64,000 nucleotides of DNA from Pyxidicoccus sp. MSG2. GTDB lineage: Bacteria; Myxococcota; Myxococcia; Myxococcales; Myxococcaceae. This document shows, in pieces, positions 7,574-18,919 of the stretch. The stretch lies in contig NZ_JAPNKC010000001.1 in assembly GCF_026626705.1 (NCBI RefSeq), positions 9,132,001-9,196,000 of the forward strand, written 5' to 3'. Both the position numbers and the translations under genes were made by a program. The stretch's first letter is position 1. Each line of letters starts with the position of its first letter. Under the pieces are notes generated by a model. It had not been told where the DNA came from and did not search any database. It saw only the letters and a list, made by a program, of their open reading frames with translations.

Positions 7574-9322
7574 GTGCTGCTGGGTCTTCGGATTTCGAAC
7601 GTGGCGGTGATCGAGGAGGTGGAGGTGGCGTTCGGAGCCGGCCTCACCGTCCTCACGGGTGAGACAGGTGCGGGCAAGTCCATCCTCGTGGATGCACTGG
7701 GCCTGCTGCTGGGCGGGCGGGCCGACGCGGACGTCATCCGTGCCGGCTGCGAGGAGGCGTCCGTCGAGGGCGTCTTCGTCCGTACCCCGGCCTTGGGGCA
7801 CCGGCTGGAGGAGCTCGGCCTGCCGGACCTGGGAGAGGAGGTGTTGGTGCGCCGGGTGCTCGGCCGGACGGGCCGGGGCAAGGTGTACGTCAACGGCGCC
7901 CTGGTGACGGTGGGCATGCTGGCGAAGCTCACGCGGGGCGCGGTGGACATCGCCGGCCAGCACGAGCACGTCAGCCTCTTCGACTCCGGCCTGCACCGCG
8001 TGCTGCTGGACCGCTATGGCACCCTGGATGAGCCGCTGGCGGCCTACTTCGGTGAGTACACGGCCCTGCGCGAGGTCGACGCGCGCATGGACGCGCTGGG
8101 CGGTGACGAGGCGAAGGTGCGCGAGCGCGCCGAGTTCCTGCGCTTCCAGCTCGACGAGATTTCGCGCCTGGACCCCGAGGCGGGCGAGGACGCCCGGCTG
8201 GACACGGAGCGCAAGCGGCTGGGGAGCGCGGAGAAGCTCAAGCGGCACGCGTCCGAGGCCGAGCTGCTCGTCTCCGGCGAGGAGCAGTCCGCCGTGGAGA
8301 CGGTGGGCCGCGCGCTGGGGCTGGTGCACGACGCGGTGAAGACGGACGCCACGCTGGCGCCGGTTGCGCAGTCGCTCAGCACGGCCCTGTCGGAATTGGA
8401 GGAGGCGCAGCGCCGGCTCAACCGCTATGTGGAGGGGCTGGAATCGGACCCCTCGCGGCTGGCGGACGTGGAGGAGCGGCTGGACGCGCTCAAGCGGCTG
8501 TGCCGCAAGCACGGCACGCACCTGGACGGTCTCCTCAAGAAGCGCGGTGAGCTCGAGACCGAGCTGGGCACGCTGGAGAACCGGAAGGAAATCCTCGAGG
8601 AGCTGGCGGCGGAGCGGCGCCGGGTGGAGGAGCGGACGCGCAAGGCCGCGGCGGCGCTGTCGCGTCAGCGCACGGCGAGCGCGGTGGCGTTCTCCGCCCA
8701 GGTCCGCGAGGGGCTGGGGGGGCTGGCCATGGGCAAGGCGGCCTTCGAGGTGCGCGTGACGCCGGGCGAGACGCTGCGGCCGGACGGCGCGGACGAGGTG
8801 GAGTTCTTCTTCAGCGCCAACCCCGGCGAGCCGCCGCGCCCGCTGGCAAAGGTGGCCTCCGGCGGTGAGGCGAGCCGCCTGCTCTTGGCCCTCAAACGTG
8901 CACTGGCCGACAGTGACGGCTGCGGCTCGTACATCCTCGACGAGGCGGACGCGGGCGTCAGCGGCGCGATTGCCGACGTCGTGGGGCGGATGATCAAGGA
9001 GGTGAGCAGCCACCGTCAGGTGCTCTGCATCACCCACCTGCCGCAGGTGGCCGCCTATGCGGACGCGCACCTGCTCATCCGCAAGAGCCTCAAGGGAGAG
9101 CGCACCGTCTCCGAGGTGGCCGTCCTGGAGGCCGGCACGGAGCGCACGCGCGAGCTGGCGCGGATGATGTCCGGCGTGGAGGTGACGCGCGAGGCGCTCG
9201 GGGCCGCCGAGGCCCTGGTGCGTTCCGCCAACCGGGCCCTGGGGACGCCGACGCCGAGGGCCCGCAGCCGGGAGACCGGCCCGGAAGGCACCCCGCGGGG
9301 TCGGCTCCGACGCACTGCGTAG
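7574..9322 (+). CDS. recN: DNA repair protein RecN
   Basis: A 582-residue SMC-like ATPase of recombinational repair of double-strand breaks. It starts at a GTG preceded by GGAGGG. The N terminus has LRISNVAVIEEVEVAFGAG and the Walker A LTGETGAGKSILVDALGLLL. Two helical arms with heptad-like composition span about residues 150-370, rich in Glu, Lys and Arg. The C-terminal head has VASGGEASRLLLALKRAL (ABC signature), YILDEADAGVSGAIAD (Walker B) and ITHLPQVAAYADAH, all typical of RecN. The last 30 residues are a basic, Pro-rich tail not usual in the family. It stands alone with a 25-base gap to the phosphatase gene. Confidence 0.97.
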   Translation: MLLGLRISNVAVIEEVEVAFGAGLTVLTGETGAGKSILVDALGLLLGGRADADVIRAGCEEASVEGVFVRTPALGHRLEELGLPDLGEEVLVRRVLGRTGRGKVYVNGALVTVGMLAKLTRGAVDIAGQHEHVSLFDSGLHRVLLDRYGTLDEPLAAYFGEYTALREVDARMDALGGDEAKVRERAEFLRFQLDEISRLDPEAGEDARLDTERKRLGSAEKLKRHASEAELLVSGEEQSAVETVGRALGLVHDAVKTDATLAPVAQSLSTALSELEEAQRRLNRYVEGLESDPSRLADVEERLDALKRLCRKHGTHLDGLLKKRGELETELGTLENRKEILEELAAERRRVEERTRKAAAALSRQRTASAVAFSAQVREGLGGLAMGKAAFEVRVTPGETLRPDGADEVEFFFSANPGEPPRPLAKVASGGEASRLLLALKRALADSDGCGSYILDEADAGVSGAIADVVGRMIKEVSSHRQVLCITHLPQVAAYADAHLLIRKSLKGERTVSEVAVLEAGTERTRELARMMSGVEVTREALGAAEALVRSANRALGTPTPRARSRETGPEGTPRGRLRRTA

Positions 9323-9347
9323 GACCAAGTGAGGGGCAGGTGCATTC

Positions 9348-10187
9348 GTGTCCTTGCCCCATCCGTGGGCCTCACATAGCATCCCACCTGTGTCCAGCAC
9401 CGCAGGGCAGACCGCGGCCTCCCGCCTCAAAATTGTCTCCGCAGGCCTGACGGACGTCGGGCGCAAGCGCAATCACAATGAGGACAGCTTCCTTATTGAT
9501 GATGAGCTGCAGCTCTATGTCGTGGCGGACGGAATGGGCGGTCACGCGGGTGGCGGTACCGCGTCGCGCATCGCCGTCGAGACCATCGACAAGGAGATGC
9601 GCCGGGCGCGAGAGGGGAAGGACAACCCCTTCCTCTCCGTCCCCAACCTGCAGGACTCACCCATCCCCGAGTCCCTTCGCACGGCGGTAGAGAAGGCCTG
9701 CCTGGCCATCTTCACCGCCGCCCAGGAGGACGCGCGGCTGTCCGGCATGGGCACCACCGTCATCTCCCTGGTGGTCCGGGACGAGCACGCCTTCTTCGCC
9801 CACGTCGGCGACAGTCGCGCGTACCTCATCCGGGGGGACCTCATCCAGCAGATCTCCGAGGACCACTCGCTGGTCAACGAGCAGATCAAGGCCGGGATGA
9901 TTACCCCCGAGGAGGCCAAGCACTCCCGGTACAAGAACATCATCACCCGCTCCGTCGGCTTCGAGGAGGAGGTGCAGGTGGACGTCATGGGGCTGGTGTC
10001 GGAGCCCGGGGACGTCTTCCTCCTCTGCTCGGACGGCCTGGCCAACATGCTCGAGGACCGTGAAATCCACGAGGTGGTGTCCAAGGCCCGCTCACTGGAC
10101 GAAGTGCCCAAGCGTCTCGTCGACCTCGCGAACGAGCGGGGCGGGGACGACAACATCACCGTCATCGTGGTGCGCGTGGAGGCTTGA
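9348..10187 (+). CDS. PP2C-family serine/threonine protein phosphatase
   Basis: A 279-residue cytoplasmic phosphatase (265 if the in-frame GTG at 9390 is the start). The PP2C metal and phosphate motifs are complete: GRKRNHNEDSF, VVADGMGGHAGG, GMGTTVISLVV, FAHVGDSRAYLIR, QISEDHSLVNEQI, LLCSDGLANML and GGDDNITVIVV. This is the compact prokaryotic Stp-type enzyme that reverses Ser/Thr phosphorylation by Hanks-type kinases, which are abundant in myxobacteria. No kinase gene is adjacent. The upstream GTG (9348) has GAGGGG about 10 bases before it, which slightly favours the longer form. Transcription is probably shared with recN, 25 bases upstream. Confidence 0.93.
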   Translation: MSLPHPWASHSIPPVSSTAGQTAASRLKIVSAGLTDVGRKRNHNEDSFLIDDELQLYVVADGMGGHAGGGTASRIAVETIDKEMRRAREGKDNPFLSVPNLQDSPIPESLRTAVEKACLAIFTAAQEDARLSGMGTTVISLVVRDEHAFFAHVGDSRAYLIRGDLIQQISEDHSLVNEQIKAGMITPEEAKHSRYKNIITRSVGFEEEVQVDVMGLVSEPGDVFLLCSDGLANMLEDREIHEVVSKARSLDEVPKRLVDLANERGGDDNITVIVVRVEA

Positions 10188-10235
10188 GTCGGCTGCTGTG
10201 ACGTGCAGTGGCCGCCGACCCTCCCCATGGGTCTG

Positions 10236-10271
10236 TTGACCTTGATACTCTTCAGGTAAGAATGGTATCTG
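10236..10271 (+). promoter_or_regulatory. Weak promoter candidate(s) before the M23 peptidase
   Basis: TTGACC (10236-10241) with AAGAAT (10258-10263) at 16 bases, or TTGATA (10242-10247) with TATCTG (10266-10271) at 18 bases. Either is a plausible but imperfect housekeeping promoter in the 221-base gap between the phosphatase and peptidase genes. Confidence 0.3.
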
Positions 10272-10282
10272 CCCCAACGTTT

Positions 10283-10306
10283 CCAGCGGCGGCGAAATGC
10301 CGCTGG
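10283..10306. repeat. Inverted repeat in the peptidase leader
   Basis: CCAGCGGC (10283-10290) and GCCGCTGG (10299-10306) form a perfect 8-base stem with an 8-base loop, about 100 bases upstream of the peptidase start. No T run follows. It could be a terminator remnant or a leader structure. Confidence 0.4.
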
Positions 10307-10408
10307 GCGACGGAGGCAGGCTGGGGATTGGCTGGGGGAGGTGTTGCGCGAGAACGAGCGACTTAGCTTGTCGCGCCTGAAGTCCCACGCAAAGCAGGGA
10401 GCGGTCCC

Positions 10409-11326
10409 GTGGCGAAAAAGTCCTTCACACTGATGGTGATCCCGGACCACGACGCGCCGGTGAAGCGGTACACCATCCAGCGGTCCTTCCTCATGCAGGT
10501 GGGGATGGGGCTGATGTTGGTGGTGGGACTGGCGGCCGGGGCAAGTGTCCACTACTTCCAGGTCGCCGCCGACGCGTCGGAGAACCGCATCCTCCGCGAG
10601 GAGAACCTGACGCTCCGCTCGCAGCTCAAGTCGGTGCGCGAGCGCATCGAGCACATCGGCTCCACGCTGGACCGGGTGGAGCGGTTCGACCAGAAGCTGC
10701 GCGCGATTACGCTCCTGTCCGACCCGCAGCGCAACTTGGCCATGGGCCCGACGGAGCCCGAGGCGGGCACCACGGCGCCGGCCACCGACACCCAGTTCAC
10801 CCAGCTCACCACCACGGTGTCGCCCAACGCGCTGCTGGGGCGGCTGGACAAGCTGAGCGCGGAGGCCACCCGCCAGGAGCAGAGCCTCCAGGAACTGCAG
10901 GCGTACTTCCAGGACCAGAAGTCGATGCTCGCGTCGACGCCGTCCGTGTGGCCCGCGCGCGGTTGGGTGACGAGCGACTTCGGCCAGCGCCTGGACCCGT
11001 ACACCGCGGACCGGGTGATGCACGCCGGTCTCGACATCGCGGCGCCGCACGGCAAGGAAGTCTATTCGCCGTCGGACGGCACGGTGGTCTTCGCCGGCCT
11101 CGAGGGGGGGTACGGCAACGTGCTCGTCATCGACCACGGCTACGGCATCAAGACGCGCTACGGCCACCTGTCGAAGATGCTGGTGAAGGCCGGCGACCGG
11201 GTGAAGCGCGGGGCGCTCATCGCGGCGGTGGGCAACACCGGCCGCTCCACCGGCCCGCACCTGCACTACGAGGTTCGCGTCAACGGGATTCCCCAGAACC
11301 CGCGCAAGTTCATCCTCGAGGAGTAG
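10409..11326 (+). CDS. M23-family metallopeptidase, membrane-anchored
   Basis: A 305-residue envelope protein. It starts at GTG with GGGAG upstream. A basic cytoplasmic N terminus is followed by one membrane helix (about residues 29-50, VGMGLMLVVGLAAGASVHY). A coiled-coil stretch follows (about 55-100, ENRILREENLTLRSQLKSV). The C-terminal LytM/M23 domain has the zinc ligands in HAGLDIAAP and HLHYEVR and the conserved VIDHGYGIKTRYGHLSK. Such proteins cleave peptidoglycan cross-links or, if regulated, control cell-wall turnover and division. Zinc-binding residues are intact, so activity is expected. The coiled coil may mediate dimerisation or partner binding, as in MepM/EnvC-like proteins. Confidence 0.92.
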   Translation: MAKKSFTLMVIPDHDAPVKRYTIQRSFLMQVGMGLMLVVGLAAGASVHYFQVAADASENRILREENLTLRSQLKSVRERIEHIGSTLDRVERFDQKLRAITLLSDPQRNLAMGPTEPEAGTTAPATDTQFTQLTTTVSPNALLGRLDKLSAEATRQEQSLQELQAYFQDQKSMLASTPSVWPARGWVTSDFGQRLDPYTADRVMHAGLDIAAPHGKEVYSPSDGTVVFAGLEGGYGNVLVIDHGYGIKTRYGHLSKMLVKAGDRVKRGALIAAVGNTGRSTGPHLHYEVRVNGIPQNPRKFILEE

Positions 11327-11343
11327 CGAGGGGCTGCGCTCCA

Positions 11344-11416
11344 GCGCTGGAGCCTCGGGCTCGCGCTGGAGGGGGAAGTGGCACTCCGGCGCTGGAGCCT
11401 CGGGCTCGCGCTGGAG
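11344..11416. repeat. Two direct copies of a 28-nt GC-rich palindromic repeat
   Basis: The same 28 bases occur at 11344-11371 and 11389-11416, 45 bases apart. Each starts GCGCTGGAGCCTCGGGCTCG and ends GCGCTGGAG. The flanking CTCCAG lets each copy fold into a stem. They fill the 99-base gap between the converging ends of the peptidase and the next gene, so they may act as a bidirectional terminator or be an interspersed repeat. Confidence 0.6.
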
Positions 11417-11425
11417 CCCAGGGGC

Positions 11426-12130
11426 TCACGGCGTGCCGGGCCCCGGGACGAACCCATCCAGCCGGAGTCGCCGACGCTGCAGTCCGCTCGCGCGTCCACT
11501 TCGCACCATGACGTGGGTGCGCTCCAGCTCGGCCCACACCAGCGGCCCCAGCACCTGCCAGTGCGAGGGCGCGTCCACCGTCAACTCCAGCAGGCTCACC
11601 GTCCACGCCGGGACGTCCGCGTCGGGCGTTGCCTCGGGCAGCACGCGACGCACGTCGCTCGCGAGCCGCTCCCTCGTGGGGCCGTCCAAATCCTCGCGCA
11701 CGGTGAGCTGTGAGGTGGGCACCAGCAGCGCGGCGAAGCAGTCCGCGTGCAGGCGCAGCACCCTGGCGCCCGGGTACTGAGCGGCGAGGGACTCGGCGGT
11801 GGCGCGCAGCACCGCGTCCCCGGTGGGAAAGCCGAAGCGGGCATTGACGTGAATCATCCCCTGCACGTCGGCGATGACGGCGCCCACGCGCCACCCGTCA
11901 TGGTGGGCGTGGGTGGACAAGTCGTATTCCTCCTTGAGGAGGTTGCCCTGGGTGAGGGCGGGCACCTGGAGCGCGCCCGTCTTCGCGTCCGGGTGGCCGC
12001 GGCGGGCCTGCTCGGCCTGGAGGAGCAGCTCCACGGCGGCCTGCACGGGCGCGTCCCGGTGGCGCTGGAGCACCCACGGATTCAGGGCGATGAGGGCGGT
12101 GGCGGTGGCGTCGTCGAGCGGGTAGGGCAT
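11426..12130 (-). CDS. Degenerate GGDEF-domain protein
   Basis: A 234-residue protein with a diguanylate-cyclase-like fold signature. The strand-loop-helix VGAVIADVQGMIHVNARFGF then PTGDAVLRATAESLA follows the GGDEF pattern (D...I..N...G...GD..LR..A..L). The active-site hairpin, normally RxGGDEF, reads RLHADCFAALLV, so the catalytic GGDEF residues are lost. The N-terminal 60 residues are helical and Ala/Leu-rich with no known motif. No receiver or membrane segment is visible. The protein is therefore unlikely to make c-di-GMP and may be a binding or scaffold variant. It converges with the M23 gene and lies 43 bases downstream of rlmM, probably co-transcribed. Confidence 0.68.
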   Translation of the reverse strand: MPYPLDDATATALIALNPWVLQRHRDAPVQAAVELLLQAEQARRGHPDAKTGALQVPALTQGNLLKEEYDLSTHAHHDGWRVGAVIADVQGMIHVNARFGFPTGDAVLRATAESLAAQYPGARVLRLHADCFAALLVPTSQLTVREDLDGPTRERLASDVRRVLPEATPDADVPAWTVSLLELTVDAPSHWQVLGPLVWAELERTHVMVRSGRASGLQRRRLRLDGFVPGPGTP

Positions 12131-12173
12131 CGCGCCCCTTCTGTAGCGCGTCCCGCGTCGCGGCGCAGGCGCC

Positions 12174-13529
12174 TTACTTCATGCGGTGGGCCGTCACCGT
12201 CACCTCGTCCCGGTCATGGTAGAGCTGCCGGACGGTGAGGCCCTCCCAGGCTCCCTCCTGCGTCAGCGTCTGGCGCACGCGCAGCAGCATGGGGTTCTTG
12301 TCCTTCATCGGCAGCTTGATGTTGGCCACCAGGTGGCGGGCCCAGTTGCGCCGGCCCCACTTGGCGAGCAGCTGCGCCACCTCGAGCGGGCGCCACGCCA
12401 TGTCGCAGAAGAGCCAGTCCACCGGCTCCTCGGGCGCGTAGGCGAAGGCGCTCTCCTGCACGTGCTGCACGCGCTTGTTGGCGGCCAGCTCCGGCATCAG
12501 CCGCGCCGGGTCCACCGCCACCACCCGCGCCCCCCGCGCCACCAGCCGCTGCGTCCACCCGCCAGGCGCCGCGCCCAGGTCCACGCAGACGTCCCCGCGC
12601 CCGGGCTCGAAGGCCAGCCCGTCCAGTGCCTCCTCCAGCTTCATGGCCGCCCGCGAGGGGGACTCGCCCGCGCGCTTCATGCGCCGCCGCCCGCCTGCCG
12701 CCAGCGACAGCGCCTCGCGAGCGGGCACCGCGCCCACCACGGTCAGCCCGTCCGGCGCCACGCACAGCCCCACCATCACCGCGCCTGCATCGCGTGCCCG
12801 CTGCGCGTCGTCCACCAGACGCTCCGCGGGGAGTCGCGCGCGCACCGCCGCTTCCAGCGCCTCCGCGGGCGCCGTCAGCGTGTTGCCGCGCGGCGTGTCC
12901 GGCGTGAAGGCCTGCACCACCCAGGGCGCTCCGCGCGGCAGCGAGCTCACGACCTTCGCCGCCGCCTCGGCCACCGCGTCAGGGGTGTTGGCCGTCAGCG
13001 AGACGAGCACCCGGTAGCCGGCCCGGGCGAAGGCGGGCGACAGTCCGGTGACGGCCTCGCTTTCCACCAGCGCCTCGCCCAGCAGGCGGGGATGGGCACC
13101 TGCCCACTCCAGCTCCTCGTAGAGGTGGGGCTCGAAGCCCGCGCGGCAGGTCCACAGCCAGTGCCCCGGCCGGGCGGCCAGCGTTTGTGCGGGCATGGCG
13201 GGGACGCGGGCCCGGGGTGGGACCCGGGGGGCAGGCGCCGCGGCGTTTGCAGGCGGCCCGACGTTGGCGCCCGGGCCCTGGGAGCCGCGGGAGCCCGGGC
13301 CCTGCTGGGGGCCGCGGGAGCCCGGGCCCTGCTGGGGGCTGCGGGAGCCCGGGCCCTGCTGGGGGCTGCGGGAGCCTGAACCCTGGGCGCCTCGGGAGCC
13401 CGTGCCCTGGGGGCCCCGGGGGGCAGGCCCCTGGCGTCCCCCGGACGGACCCGGCCGGGCGGGGCGGCGGGATTTGCCTGCGGGTGAAGGTTGGCCCTGG
13501 CCGCGGCGTTGATTTCGTGTGGGGGACAT
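12174..13529 (-). CDS. rlmM: RlmM-like 23S rRNA 2'-O-methyltransferase with repetitive N-terminal extension
   Basis: A 451-residue protein. Residues 1 to about 120 are disordered, basic and Gly/Pro/Gln-rich, with tandem GPGSRSPQQ-type nonamers. The remainder resembles RlmM, which methylates the ribose of C2498 in 23S rRNA: a THUMP-like region (about 125-260), then a Rossmann methyltransferase with DLGAAPGGWTQRLVARGA for SAM binding. The K-D-K-E catalytic set is present: Lys in SPSRAAMKLEEAL, Asp in FCDMAW, Lys in NIKLPMKDKNP and Glu in RDEVTVTAH. The ATG at 13529 is chosen; upstream extension would run into the divergent secA leader. The N-terminal extension is absent from the enterobacterial enzyme and may bind RNA. 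Symbol assigned by motif, not by search. Confidence 0.82.
   Translation of the reverse strand: MSPTRNQRRGQGQPSPAGKSRRPARPGPSGGRQGPAPRGPQGTGSRGAQGSGSRSPQQGPGSRSPQQGPGSRGPQQGPGSRGSQGPGANVGPPANAAAPAPRVPPRARVPAMPAQTLAARPGHWLWTCRAGFEPHLYEELEWAGAHPRLLGEALVESEAVTGLSPAFARAGYRVLVSLTANTPDAVAEAAAKVVSSLPRGAPWVVQAFTPDTPRGNTLTAPAEALEAAVRARLPAERLVDDAQRARDAGAVMVGLCVAPDGLTVVGAVPAREALSLAAGGRRRMKRAGESPSRAAMKLEEALDGLAFEPGRGDVCVDLGAAPGGWTQRLVARGARVVAVDPARLMPELAANKRVQHVQESAFAYAPEEPVDWLFCDMAWRPLEVAQLLAKWGRRNWARHLVANIKLPMKDKNPMLLRVRQTLTQEGAWEGLTVRQLYHDRDEVTVTAHRMK
13289..13369 (-). repeat. Tandem 27-nt repeat within the rlmM-like gene
   Basis: Three consecutive 27-base units at 13289-13315, 13316-13342 and 13343-13369, differing by one base in the first, with degenerate copies on both sides. 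They encode the nonamer GPGSRSPQQ in the disordered N-terminal region. Copy number is likely to vary between strains. Confidence 0.85.
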
Positions 13530-13699
13530 TGCGTGTGCTCGGTTCCGCTTTACTGTGAGCCGCTGCGTGTACGGCGACCGGCCGAGTGGAAGTTTCGGGG
13601 GTCGCTCGTGGTTTTCAACCGGTTCTCCCTTACACCTCCTGGGATTTCCCTTCACTCGCCGCCGTCCTTCGAGGATTCTCCGGCGAGAGAGTCGACCGA

Positions 13700-16531
<2,832 letters not shown>

Positions 16532-16570
16532 TCGGGGATTCCTGCCACGGCCCGGCCAGGGCAGCAGGAC

Positions 16571-16616
16571 ACCGGCGCGGCTGGCGCTCCCTTCCCGGGG
16601 CGGCCACCGCGCCGGT
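16571..16616 (+). terminator. secA terminator candidate
   Basis: ACCGGCGCGG (16571-16580) pairs perfectly with CCGCGCCGGT (16607-16616), and the sequence CGTCTTTCTGG follows. It lies 40 bases after the secA stop. The intervening loop is 26 bases, long but GC-rich and able to fold further. Confidence 0.55.
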
Positions 16617-16732
16617 CGTCTTTCTGGAGACGGGCGGGGGGGCTGGAGGTCAACCGGGCAGGCACGGGCCGTCCAGGACGGTACGGACGATGCAGTGAAG
16701 CTTGCGCCGCCCGGAAGGGTTCTGTTAAGGAC

Positions 16733-16759
16733 CCCCGGCCCCTGGGTATGGGGTCGGGG
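16733..16759 (+). promoter_or_regulatory. Strong hairpin in the rpsB leader
   Basis: CCCCGGCCCC (16733-16742) pairs with GGGGTCGGGG (16750-16759), ten pairs with one G-T, around a 7-base loop. It lies 160 bases upstream of rpsB. No T run follows. S2 mRNA leaders are autoregulatory targets in several bacteria, so a regulatory role is possible but not shown. Confidence 0.45.
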
Positions 16760-16919
16760 AGCAGTCGAGCCCTGGTAGCAAGGCAGCAACCACTACACAC
16801 ACGCTCGTGCCGGTCGCCGGTGCCTCCGTGAATGGGCCTCTGGAGAAGGGGCTCCTCTTCACGGTCGTCACGACCGGGCTTCGCGAGCGTGGCGGATCAC
16901 CAACCGGAGAGAGAATCAC

Positions 16920-17915
<996 letters not shown>

Positions 17916-17941
17916 CCGTCCCTTCCTCTCGTTGGTTTCAA

Positions 17942-17975
17942 GGCGGCCGGGTGGCGCAGCAGCGACCCGGCCGCC
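17942..17975 (+). terminator. Intergenic hairpin between rpsB and tsf
   Basis: GGCGGCCGGGT (17942-17952) pairs perfectly with ACCCGGCCGCC (17965-17975), an 11-base stem and 12-base loop, followed by CCTGTTTCCC. Partial terminators between rpsB and tsf are known in other bacteria and set the S2 to EF-Ts ratio; here that role is inference. Confidence 0.6.
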
Positions 17976-18066
17976 CCTGTTTCCCGTGTACCGCAGTACC
18001 CCTTTTCAACCCTGATGCTCCGCCCGGCGCTTCGCGCCCATGGAGAGGCGGAGGCTGGAGACGAAC

Positions 18067-18720
18067 ATGGCCGAGGTCAGCGCCCAGATGGTGAAGGAGC
18101 TCCGCGAGCGGACCGGCGCGGGCATGATGGACTGCAAGAAGGCGCTCGCCGAGAGCGCCGGCGACTTCGCGAAGGCCGAGGAGTGGCTGCGCAAGAAGGG
18201 CATCGCCAAGGCGGCCGGCAAGGAAGGCCGCGTGGCCGCCGAAGGCCTCATCGGCACCTACCTCCACGGTGGCCGCATCGGCGTCATCGTCGAGGTCAAC
18301 TGCGAGACGGACTTCGTCGCCCGCAACCCGGACTTCCAGGAGCTGGTGAAGGACGTGGCCATGCAGATCGCCGCGGCCAGCCCCAAGTACGTCCGCCGCG
18401 AGGAGGTCCCCACGGACAACCTCGACAAGGAGAAGGAAATCCAGCGCGACCTGCTCAAGCAGCAGGGCAAGCCCGAGGCGATGCTGGACAAGATTCTCGT
18501 CGGGAAGATGGAGAAGTACTACGAGGGCGTGTGCCTCGTGGACCAGCTCTGGGTGAAGGACGACAAGAAGAAGGTCGGTGAGATGATCACCGAGCGCGCC
18601 GCGAAGATTGGCGAGAAGGTCTCCGTCCGCCGCTTCGTCCGGTACGAGGTGGGTGAGGGCATCCAGAAGCAGAAGGACGACCTCGCCGCCGAGGTCGCCA
18701 AGACGCTGGGCCAGGCGTAA
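18067..18720 (+). CDS. tsf: Translation elongation factor Ts
   Basis: A 217-residue GDP-GTP exchange factor for EF-Tu. The N-terminal module has MVKELRERTGAGMMDCKKAL, the signature EF-Ts motif, then AEEWLRKKGIAKAAGKEGR. The core has GVIVEVNCETDFVARNPDF, the second signature. The protein is of the short type (E. coli has 283 residues), with one core subdomain and a coiled-coil remnant, as in many non-enteric bacteria. The ATG at 18067 follows GGAGACGAAC; an upstream in-frame ATG at 18040 lies before this site and is less likely. It sits between rpsB and pyrH. Confidence 0.97.
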   Translation: MAEVSAQMVKELRERTGAGMMDCKKALAESAGDFAKAEEWLRKKGIAKAAGKEGRVAAEGLIGTYLHGGRIGVIVEVNCETDFVARNPDFQELVKDVAMQIAAASPKYVRREEVPTDNLDKEKEIQRDLLKQQGKPEAMLDKILVGKMEKYYEGVCLVDQLWVKDDKKKVGEMITERAAKIGEKVSVRRFVRYEVGEGIQKQKDDLAAEVAKTLGQA

Positions 18721-18757
18721 TTCCCAGGGGCCCCCTCAGGGGCTGCTTGAAGGAACT

Positions 18758-18811
18758 GAGGGCCGCGCGCACGGGCTTCCCCTGGAAGGGGGACCGGGCG
18801 GCGCGGCCCTC
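18758..18811 (+). terminator. Hairpin between tsf and pyrH
   Basis: GAGGGCCGCGC (18758-18768) pairs perfectly with GCGCGGCCCTC (18801-18811). An inner dyad, CTTCCCC with GGAAGG, lies in the loop. The sequence GTCCTTGCGGG follows, so it is not a classic T-tract terminator. It may attenuate read-through from tsf into pyrH. Confidence 0.5.
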
Positions 18812-18919
18812 GTCCTTGCGGGCTCCCCCCTCCCTTGCGACAGACAGCGGACGATGCGGGCTGGACAGTCCGACTCGGGCGTTGATCAGTCGCGGGACGG
18901 GGGATAGAAGCGGACGCGC

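Larger units (their letters stand above)
16532..16919 (+). other. 388-base non-coding interval: secA 3' region and rpsB leader
   Basis: No convincing open frame is present. The left part holds the secA hairpin. The right part (about 16700-16919) is the rpsB leader, with a weak promoter-like pair TTGCGC (16702) and TGTTAA (16723), a strong hairpin at 16733-16759, and a purine-rich GGAGAGAG ribosome-binding region just before the rpsB ATG. Confidence 0.6.

Noticed and set aside
10333..10347. Sigma-54-like TGG-N10-GC spacing upstream of the M23 peptidase
   Set aside because: Only the invariant bases and TTGC match; the CACG half is absent, and no activator gene is near. Likely chance in GC-rich DNA.
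13262..13400. CRISPR-like tandem repeats
   Set aside because: Units are contiguous 27-mers without spacers and keep the reading frame of a protein; it is a coding repeat.
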